From contig NZ_JAKNTW010000002.1 in NCBI RefSeq assembly GCF_022213955.1, positions 186,001 through 250,000 on the forward strand: a stretch of DNA of 64,000 bases, written 5' to 3'. The notes below the pieces were generated by a model. The model was not told where the DNA came from. It saw only the letters and a program-made list of their open reading frames with translations, and made no database searches. The translations under genes and the position numbers were made by a program. Positions 60,001 to 64,000 of this stretch are shown one piece after another (position 1 is the stretch's first letter; every line of letters starts with the position of its first letter). This DNA is from Dolomitihabitans soli. GTDB taxonomy: Bacteria > Actinomycetota > Actinomycetes > Streptosporangiales > Streptosporangiaceae.

Positions 60001-60710
60001 CGCTCGGCGGCAACCTCGCGTTCGAGGTGGCCAAGGAGTTGGAGGGGCGCGGCCGCGAGGTGCGGAACGTGATCATCATGGACTCCTACCGCGTCGCCGA
60101 GTCCTTCGAGGTGGGCGACGAGCACATCGCGGCCTTCGAACAGGAGCTGGGCGAGCACCTGCGCAGGCACACCGGGTCGGAGATCGTCGCACAGGAGACG
60201 CTCGACCAGGCCAGGGAGTACATCTACTTCTGCAGCCGCACCCCGAACCTGGGGTCGGTCACCGCCACGGTCAGCGTGATCTCCGACGAGGAGAAGGTGG
60301 CGTTCTACGCCGCCGGGGAGCGCGGCACCTGGCACGGCAGTTCGGCCACGCGCACCGAGGTGCTCCGCGGCTTCGGGACGCACGCCGAGATGCTCGACGA
60401 GCAGCATCTCGCGCGCAACGCCGGCCTGACCCGCGCGACGCTCTCCAGCGCGATGCTCTCCGGCGAGACCTCGGCGGCGGGCGAAGCACCGCCGCCGAGC
60501 GGGGCTCTGCCGCCAAGCGGGACCCTGCCGACGAGCGAGACGTTGCCCGTGGACGAAGCACGGCCGGGGAGTGAGACGCCGGTGGCGGGCGGAACACCGT
60601 CGGTTAGCCAGACATCGCCGGGGAGCCAGACATCGCCCGTGAGCGAGACGGACGAGGCCCAGGCGGGCAAGGTCCAGGTTCCGGCGGGCGGTGAGACCCG
60701 TGTCGCGTGA
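51051..60710 (+). CDS. ftdB: Hybrid iterative PKS-NRPS, polycyclic tetramate macrolactam synthase
   Basis: The 3219-residue single-module enzyme has KS (Cys184 in DTACSSS, VEAHGTST, KTNIGHTESAAG), AT (Ser634 in GHSTGE), DH (GDHRIQDNVLFP; second motif ALLDSCFQ), KR (TGAFGALG near 1473; ANYAAG), ACP (Ser1793 in GLDSL), C (HHIVSDA, His1985-1986), A, PCP (Ser2866 in GGSSI) and TE (Ser2984 in GYSLGG). The A-domain pocket read by eye is D-V-G-E-I-G-S-I-D-K, the ornithine code (FDVFTGD, GEFVPA, IVGSD, NSYG, ATIDS). This is the PTM architecture: two polyenes are joined to ornithine and closed to a tetramate. GTG 51051 has AAGGA eight bases upstream. The DH-KR linker and the tail after TE carry repeats. 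Confidence 0.95.
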   Translation: MTDSSKAASPDTIAIIGIGCRLPGGASDYRAFWRNLINGKDCITRTPADRYDVTTLGSGDKAKPGRLVGGRGGYIDGFDEFDPAFFGISPREADHMDPQQRKLLEVAWEALEDGGQKPAELAGRDVGVFVGAFTLDYKILQFADLGFDTLAAHTATGTMMTMVSNRISYCFDFRGPSLSIDTACSSSLVAVHLACQSLRRGETSLALAGGTLLHMTPQYTIAETKGGFLSPDGRSSPFDASANGYVRAEGVGVVALKRLEDSLRDGDPIHALIVGTGVNQDGRTNGITVPNPDAQVRLIERVCADAGTVPGALQYVEAHGTSTPVGDPIEANALGRALSIGREPGAKCYVGSVKTNIGHTESAAGIAGLIKTVLCLKHKKIPPHINLERINPEIDLAAAPFEIPAEPADWPEHEGPALAGVNSFGFGGTNAHIVLAEAPPREQPAVTPTEPGYGILPLTARDPAAFPELVKGIRRELAGVDGPPVALTDLGYTLAHRRQHLDSRLSIVYSSRASLDESLAAYLRGEANPQVLLDQRRDARKLVWVFTGMGPQWWAMGRRLFETEPVYREAIERCDHEIGKLAGWSLIKELNAAEDDSRMAETWLAQPANFAVQIGLAALWRKYGVRPDAVVGHSTGEVAAFYEAGVYSLQDAIKIVVHRSRLQQKLVGTGTMLAVSLPEAEALRRLRGHGDQVSVAAVNSPTAITLAGDEDALAKIAVELQAEQIFVRFLSVRVPYHSPRMELIKDELLSSLADLEPRAAQVPLYLTGQEGLARGDELDADYWWRNVRDGVRFHAAIDRLVDDGYGLFLEVGPHPVLGHSIQECLSARNAEGRTLPSIRRQEDEAARFAMSLAALHNLGVDIAWDVLHPAGTPVTLPRYPWKRDRYWVEPAAVEQIRLGRRDHPLLGRRMATAEPTWEATLDTEALPYLGDHRIQDNVLFPAAGYLEMATQAVRAMTGGTEVTLADVELRKALFLTGGEARKVQLSFAGEGAAFTIATMPGAGQDRIVHAGGIVRAGQPRRLGAALDTEAIRARGGRRLDGPGCYAALAAMGYQYGPAFQGIEEVWIGPGEALARIRPAETLAGDAADHHFHPALLDSCFQSLLAAQLPDEDTGSPGTGIRLPLSIGEARLGPVGDQPIWAHATIVRDDGEELVGDIAVYTEGGAPLGRIDGFRAVDVEKASATVGLGTIDNWLADLTWVERPLPACPVGSANSASLVGSADSVGPIGSADPAGPIGSAHPAGPANDDVLAAEWLIFADTQGVGDELATLIRARGERCHLVRPGWSYRMRREHGESAVVPGSAADLRRLFDELGPPAGPVVHLWNLDLPPIDATSGDELGRHAGTGAYSVVALAQSMLSARAGGRLHVVTRGTQAVAACEAVEPLGAPAWGIGRVLWQQELTANRGKLIDLDPAGGGDPATRRTEAAALLRELAVDDEEEIALRGDQRYTSRLRPVEDLTRPLPLRLRPDGSYLVTGAFGALGRLLCRTLVMRGARRLILVSRSRVPDRGRWRDLDPRSAAGRQVRFLRELEALGAQPILAPLDITDETALTTWLAGYRASESPPIRGVFHLAGRVRDTLIPEMDREIFDAAHDAKVVGAYLLHRHLRAEPLEHFVLFASIASLLTTAGQANYAAGNAFLDALAHHRRAAGLPALSIDWGPWATGMIEELGLVAHYRNSRGMTSLSPDAGMAVLERVIGQDRAQLLVATVADWQLFLAWYTAPPSLVTELAVAANDSPPGEPGGFLDTFRDADEEQRGQLLATRFTALAADVLRVAPEQIDQVASLNSLGLDSLLAMELRARIQTELTLSLPVVALLGNAPVSELIAQAYASLADLVAAGEGGGGSTAEVFGDEGLYPLTQNQQALWFLKQLNPDGFAYNIGGAVEVRARLVPELMFAAVRTVIERHPSLRANIVHAEGRPMQKISSGAEPDLALFDVQDRAWDDIHQMIIDEYRKPYDLECDPLVRFRLFKRGDDHWVIMKAVHHIVSDAISTFTFIEEMFEIYEGLRQGSPVELPQVSATYLDFLNRQNQVLADPGAAKMLDYWREHLPADTPILSLPTDKPRPAVQTNNGASEFFVLEPELRERVHALAREHNVTVFVVLMSAYYILLHRYSGQDDVVVGSPVTGRTETRFSSVYGYFVNPLPLHVNLGGEPSVAEVLAQVRTTVLNGLDNQEYPFVLLVEKLGLRHDPSRSAVFQAMFILLAHKVTTERYGYRLDYIELPEEEGQFDLTLSAYEDETDQRFHCVFKYNTDLFVPETMRRLASHYVNLVDALTRAPAAQPITRLELLGAEERGRVLATWSGADRRARYDLPVHELISRIAAERPDAVAVSMPSVSGPPRRLTYGEVERDARLLARRLRGLGVRNGSVVALCLDKSPELIVVLLAVLKAGGAYLPLDPGHPVDRLAHLVHAAGCGLVIVDDSARELLAGLPGGALTLGDLHRIADPPGAEPEVIVDLDSPAYVISTSGSTGRPKAVRISHRNLASAYGSWREEYRLDHDVRVHLQLASFPFDVFTGDLVRALCSGGTLVLISRELLFDTARLYETMLAERADCGEFVPAVVRGLMSHCEREGRGLGFMRLLIVGSDAWKVEEYERLRALCGPRTRLVNSYGLSEATIDSTYFEGPVDGLEPSQMVPIGRPFPNSALYILDEYGEPVPPGVPGELWIGGEGVAMGYAGDPEQTARRFVTLSLNGEPTRLYRTGDLARWDAGGGVHLLGRADTQVKVRGHRVEPGEIESQLTAWPAVEQAVVTVRQDAHGDSTLCAYCVPAAGAVLDLRELRRHLTGYLPTFMIPSYFVELPALPLTSNGKIDTAALPAPTAGAGKPAYEAPVTIYELRMAEYWKELLGLEDAGLHDDFFEAGGSSIKLIELIYLLRAGFGVAIPVSRLFKVTTLHGMALAVEQAVNGGSADVQPYLVFGGGQTVFCFPPAGGHGLVYRALAAHLPEYRLVAFNYLSGDGKVGRYADLVEAVQAEGPCLLFGYSLGGNLAFEVAKELEGRGREVRNVIIMDSYRVAESFEVGDEHIAAFEQELGEHLRRHTGSEIVAQETLDQAREYIYFCSRTPNLGSVTATVSVISDEEKVAFYAAGERGTWHGSSATRTEVLRGFGTHAEMLDEQHLARNAGLTRATLSSAMLSGETSAAGEAPPPSGALPPSGTLPTSETLPVDEARPGSETPVAGGTPSVSQTSPGSQTSPVSETDEAQAGKVQVPAGGETRVA
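54663..54788 (+). repeat. 27-bp tandem repeat in the DH-KR linker of the synthase gene
   Basis: Three full 27-base units (54690-54716, 54717-54743, 54744-54770) with partial copies on both sides encode nine-residue units SASLVGSAD, SVGPIGSAD and PAGPIGSAH. The common DNA core is GGCTCCGCC. It lies in the linker between DH and KR, where length change is likely tolerated. Confidence 0.9.
60460..60680 (+). repeat. Imperfect Pro/Ser/Thr-rich repeats after the thioesterase domain
   Basis: The end of the synthase gene encodes about 75 residues of degenerate hexa- to dodecapeptide units (PPSGAL, PPSGTL, PTSETL, SQTSPG, SQTSPV). They lie beyond the TE domain and before the stop at 60710. Low complexity indicates a disordered tail. 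Confidence 0.75.
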
Positions 60711-62367
60711 CACCGGACCCGACTGGAGCACCCGCGACCGCCCTCCCGGCTCAGCCCCCCGGGTCATCATCATCGGCGCGGGCGTCGGCGGTATGGCCAC
60801 CGGCTGCTACGCGCAGATGAGCGGGATGGAGACCCGCATCTTCGAGAAGCACGTCCTGCCGGGCGGCTGCTGCACGGCGTGGTCGCGCGAGGGCTACATC
60901 TTCGACTACTGCATCGAATGGCTGGTCGGCACCGGCGCCGGCAACGACGCCAACCAGGTGTGGCGCGAACTGGGCGCCCTCGACGGCAAGACGATCATGA
61001 ACTTCGAGCAGTTCAACAGGATCACCGACGAACACGGCAGGTCGGTGACGTTCTACAACGATCCCGACCGGCTGGAGCGGCACCTGCTGGAGATCTCGCC
61101 GGCCGACGGGCCGCTGATCCGGTCCTTCTGCCGTGATCTGAGGCGATTCATCGACATCAACCTCTACCCCTTCCTGAAACCGTCCTCGTTGCAGACGCCT
61201 CGCGAGAAGCTCAGGACGCTGTTGACGGTCCTCCCCGCGTTCCGCCTCTTCTGGCGCACCGCCGCGACGCAGATGCACACCTTCGCCGACAGGTTCCAGG
61301 ATCCGTTGCTGCGCCGTGCGTTCCGCAACATCTTCTTCCAGGATCACGAGATCTTCCCGCTGCTGCCGTACCTCTTCAACATGGCCAGCGCGTACAACAA
61401 CAACGCCGGGTTCCCGCAGGGCGGCTCGCTCGGCCTGTCGCGCTCGATCGAGGAGCGGTACACCTCGCTCGGCGGAGTGATCACCTACCGGGCCCGCGCG
61501 GAGCGCATTCTGGTCGAAGACGGCCGGGCGGTCGGCGTGGAGTTGCGTAACGGGTCGCGGCACTACGCCGACCACGTCGTCTCGGCGTGCGACGGCTACA
61601 CCACGATCTACGGCCTGCTGGACGGGCGGTACACCAGCCCGAGGATCGACAAGCTCTACAACGACCTGCTGAAACGGCCCAGCATTCTGTACCCCGGGGT
61701 GGTCTCGGCCTTCGTCGGCGTCGACGGCGACTTCGACCCCGGCGACGCGCACAGCACGACCTACCTGCTGTCGGATCAGGAGAGCGCCGAACTGCCGGGC
61801 GTGCTGCAGAACAGCCTGGTGGTGCAGGACCGCTCCCGCTACTCCGACGGCTTCGCCCCGCCGGGGAAATCCGTGATCCACTGCACCTATTTCAGCGACT
61901 TCGGCTACTGGCAGTCCCTGCGCGGCAGCGACCGCAAGGCGTACTGGGCGCGTAAGCACCAGGTCGCCGACTTCGTCCGGGAGTTCCTGGAGCGGCGCTA
62001 TCCCGGCCTCGGCGGGCGCATCGAGCAGGTCGACGTGGCCTCGCCGGCCACCACCAAGCGCTACACCGGCAACTTCAACGGCAGCATCCTGGCCTGGAAG
62101 GCGTTCTCCGAGGCCGAGGACGTGGTGACCAAGGTGATCAACAAGGACCGGATGCGCCTGCCCGGCCTGCACGGCTTCTCCATGGCCGGTCAGTGGGTCG
62201 GCATGGGCGGTCTGATCCGCGCCGCGTCGACCGGCCGTTTCGTCACCCAATACCTCTGCGAGGAGCTGGGGATCGCGTTCAAGGCGTGGGAGAGCCCGGG
62301 AGGCCGGGCCTGGCACCGCGACCAGCTCGGCCATCTTCCCCAGCTTGAGAAGTGGCCGGTGCGCTAG
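60700..62367 (+). CDS. ftdC: Phytoene-desaturase-like FAD oxidoreductase, PTM cyclase 1
   Basis: The roughly 555-residue protein has the dinucleotide motif VIIIGAGVGGMATGCYAQMSGMETRIFEKHVLPGGCCTAW. The C-terminal FAD motif of CrtI-type enzymes is LPGLHGFSMAGQWVGMGGLIRAASTGRFVTQYL. In PTM clusters such oxidoreductases (OX/FtdC/FtdD) reductively close the carbocyclic rings of the polyene. It follows the synthase gene with a short overlap; I chose GTG 60700, and GTG 60691 is possible. It shares the GCYAQM and PGGCCTAW blocks with the next gene, so the two are paralogues. The exact ring formed cannot be read from sequence. Confidence 0.88.
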   Translation: MSRDTGPDWSTRDRPPGSAPRVIIIGAGVGGMATGCYAQMSGMETRIFEKHVLPGGCCTAWSREGYIFDYCIEWLVGTGAGNDANQVWRELGALDGKTIMNFEQFNRITDEHGRSVTFYNDPDRLERHLLEISPADGPLIRSFCRDLRRFIDINLYPFLKPSSLQTPREKLRTLLTVLPAFRLFWRTAATQMHTFADRFQDPLLRRAFRNIFFQDHEIFPLLPYLFNMASAYNNNAGFPQGGSLGLSRSIEERYTSLGGVITYRARAERILVEDGRAVGVELRNGSRHYADHVVSACDGYTTIYGLLDGRYTSPRIDKLYNDLLKRPSILYPGVVSAFVGVDGDFDPGDAHSTTYLLSDQESAELPGVLQNSLVVQDRSRYSDGFAPPGKSVIHCTYFSDFGYWQSLRGSDRKAYWARKHQVADFVREFLERRYPGLGGRIEQVDVASPATTKRYTGNFNGSILAWKAFSEAEDVVTKVINKDRMRLPGLHGFSMAGQWVGMGGLIRAASTGRFVTQYLCEELGIAFKAWESPGGRAWHRDQLGHLPQLEKWPVR

Positions 62368-62369
62368 CC

Positions 62370-64000
62370 ATGCGAGAAACAATGATCATCATCGGCGCGG
62401 GCCTCGGTGGGCTGTCCACCGGCTGCTACGCGCAGATGAACGGCTACCGCACCCAGATCCTGGAGATGCACGAGATCCCCGGCGGCTGCTGCACGGCCTG
62501 GGACCGGGGCGAGTTCACCTTCGACTGCTGCATCAGCTGGTTGCTCGGCAACGGCCCCGGCAACGAGATGCACCAGATCTGGCTCGAACTCGGCGCGCTC
62601 CAGGGCAAGCAGATGCGCCATTTCGACGTCTTCAACATCGTGCGGGGCCGCGACGGCCGGGCGGTCTACTTCTACTCCGACCCGGACCGGCTGGAGGAGC
62701 ACCTGCTCGGCATCTCGCCGGCCGACGCCAGGCTGATCAGGAACTTCTGCGACGGCCTGCGCAAGTTCAAGAAGTGCCTGGCCGTCTACCCGTTCCTCAA
62801 GCCGGTCGGTTTGATGGGCCGGGCCGAGCGCCTGCGGATGCTGTCGTCGTTCCTCCCCTACTTCAACGTCGTCCGCAAGTCGATCAGCGTGTTGATGACC
62901 GACTACTCGGCGCGGTTCAAGGATCCGTTCCTGCGCGAGGCGTTCAACTTCGTCCTCTATGAGAAGCACCCGGCGTTCCCGGTGCTGCCGTTCTACTTCC
63001 AGCTCGCCGCGCACGCGAACCTCTCTGCGGGGGTGCCTGAGGGCGGCTCTCTCGGGCTGGCCAACTCGATCGAGCGACGCTACCGGCGGCTCGGCGGGCA
63101 GGTGACCTACAACGCCAAGGTCGAGGAGGTGCTGGTCGAGAACGACCGCGCGGTGGGCGTACGGCTCAGCGACGGGCGCGAATTCCGGGCCGACATCGTG
63201 GTCTCCGCCTGCGATGGTCCCACCACGACGATGAGCCTGCTCAAGGGCGCCTACCTCAACGACGCCTACCGCCGGCTCTACACCCGCACCCTCAAGGAGC
63301 CGGGCATGGTGTTCCCCGGCTACTTCACCGTCTTCCTCGGCCTGCGGCGGCCCTTCCCCGAAGCGGAGCCCTGCACCACCTACCTGCTGGACGACGCCGA
63401 GGCGGCCGAGCTGATCGGCATCCGCCATCCCAGCATCAACGTCCAGTTCCGCAGCATGCACTACCCCGAACTGTCGCCCAAGGACACGACCGTCGTCTAC
63501 GCCACCTATTTCTGCGACATCGCCCCCTGGCGCGCCCTGAGCGAGGGCCCCGAACAGGCCAGCCGCGTCCGCAGGGGCGAGGAGTTCCACACCCTGCCCG
63601 TACGGCGAGGCCGCGACTACCAGACCGCCAAACGCCGGGTGCGGAACTCGATCGTGGCGTTCCTGGACCAGCGCTACCCCGGCCTGGCGGACACGATCGC
63701 CGTGCGCGACGTGTCGAGCCCGCTCACCCAGGTCCGCTACACCGGCAACTACGACGGGACCGTGCTGGGCTGGCAGCCGTTCGTGGAGAGCGGCGAGACC
63801 CTCGAAGTGCTGGTCAAGAAGCACGGACCCCGGCTACCCGGGCTGGAGAACTTCTACGTGTCGGGGGTGTGGGCGACGACGGGCGGCCTGATCCGCGCCG
63901 CGGCCGCGGGCCGGCATGTCATGCAGTTCGTCTGCCGCGACGACGGCAGGACGTTCACCGCCGACGTCGACGACACCGCGCCGCCTCCGACGCATCTCGT
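62370..64000 (+). CDS. ftdD: Phytoene-desaturase-like FAD oxidoreductase, PTM cyclase 2, 3' end cut by window edge
   Basis: The gene opens MRETMIIIGAGLGGLSTGCYAQMNGYRTQILEMHEIPGGCCTAW and starts two bases after the previous stop. The CrtI-type FAD-binding end GLENFYVSGVWATTGGLIRAAAAGRHVMQFV lies near the edge, so nearly the whole protein is visible, plus an extra C-terminal stretch. It is homologous to the preceding gene throughout. In frontalamide-type clusters this is the second oxidoreductase (FtdD). An alcohol dehydrogenase and a P450 gene usually follow and would lie beyond the window. Confidence 0.88.
   Translation, partial: MRETMIIIGAGLGGLSTGCYAQMNGYRTQILEMHEIPGGCCTAWDRGEFTFDCCISWLLGNGPGNEMHQIWLELGALQGKQMRHFDVFNIVRGRDGRAVYFYSDPDRLEEHLLGISPADARLIRNFCDGLRKFKKCLAVYPFLKPVGLMGRAERLRMLSSFLPYFNVVRKSISVLMTDYSARFKDPFLREAFNFVLYEKHPAFPVLPFYFQLAAHANLSAGVPEGGSLGLANSIERRYRRLGGQVTYNAKVEEVLVENDRAVGVRLSDGREFRADIVVSACDGPTTTMSLLKGAYLNDAYRRLYTRTLKEPGMVFPGYFTVFLGLRRPFPEAEPCTTYLLDDAEAAELIGIRHPSINVQFRSMHYPELSPKDTTVVYATYFCDIAPWRALSEGPEQASRVRRGEEFHTLPVRRGRDYQTAKRRVRNSIVAFLDQRYPGLADTIAVRDVSSPLTQVRYTGNYDGTVLGWQPFVESGETLEVLVKKHGPRLPGLENFYVSGVWATTGGLIRAAAAGRHVMQFVCRDDGRTFTADVDDTAPPPTHL

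Noticed and set aside
51609-60800. Open frame of more than 3000 codons on the minus strand opposite the PKS-NRPS gene
   Set aside because: It is antisense to a fully assigned megasynthase, has no recognisable domains and arises because high-GC codon bias removes stop codons from that frame.

Overview
The window is very GC-rich, with strong third-position G/C bias and frequent GTG and TTG starts. It carries many TetR, XRE and MarR regulators, a CU044_5270-type ECF sigma partner and a polycyclic tetramate macrolactam (PTM) synthase. This points to a filamentous actinomycete, most likely of the Streptosporangiales; the family is inferred and cannot be fixed from this sequence alone. No rRNA, tRNA, CRISPR array or replication origin was seen.

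Layout. (1) 1-4.4 kb, minus strand: an organosulfur operon with a SsuABC/TauABC-type importer, a DszB-like desulfinase that keeps the Cys/His/Arg active site, and a flavin monooxygenase cut by the left edge. (2) 4.5-6.7 kb: three tiny overlapping unknown genes divergent from an XRE regulator, with an inverted repeat between them. (3) 7.2-9.4 kb: a large unknown membrane protein preceded by a gene-free stretch with three hairpins. (4) 9.6-14.1 kb, minus strand: a sugar ABC importer (binding protein, two permeases) under a GAAAC/GTTTC operator. An IS605-type tnpB element is inserted exactly between the two permease genes. (5) 14.3-20.5 kb: an oligopeptide ABC importer with a fused permease-ATPase, divergent from a TetR gene over a perfect 30-bp palindrome. 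(6) 20.6-28.3 kb: small unknown genes, a Cmx-like MFS pump with its TetR and two related operators, a PIG-L deacetylase, DUF488, an ECF sigma factor with a CU044_5270 protein, and a secreted heparinase II/III-like protein.

(7) 28.3-37.6 kb: a divergent catabolic cluster around a DeoR regulator. Leftward run a PfkB sugar kinase, a YihT-like class I aldolase, a TauE/SafE-type exporter, a zinc alcohol dehydrogenase and an MHS transporter. Rightward run an enolase-superfamily enzyme and an aldehyde dehydrogenase. The set resembles sulfoglycolysis: kinase, then aldolase, then sulfolactaldehyde oxidation, then sulfonate export. The isomerase and sulfoquinovosidase are not present and the two extra enzymes are unexplained, so it may be a variant or a different sugar-acid pathway. 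Tandem repeats lie inside and between its genes.

(8) 37.7-50 kb: MarR, TetR and TetR/VOC loci (the VOC gene is broken), an NTF2-like protein, a secreted M4-M28 double protease, a large LuxR (LAL) regulator and a phytase-like esterase. (9) 50.1-64 kb: the left part of a PTM cluster in the order known for frontalamide/HSAF: sterol-desaturase-like hydroxylase, single-module iterative PKS-NRPS (KS-AT-DH-KR-ACP-C-A-PCP-TE, ornithine-type A domain), and two phytoene-desaturase-like oxidoreductases, the second cut by the window edge.

A recurring oddity is short tandem repeats at gene ends, linkers and junctions (6, 12, 27, 36 and 75 bp units), nearly all multiples of 3 and usually in frame.
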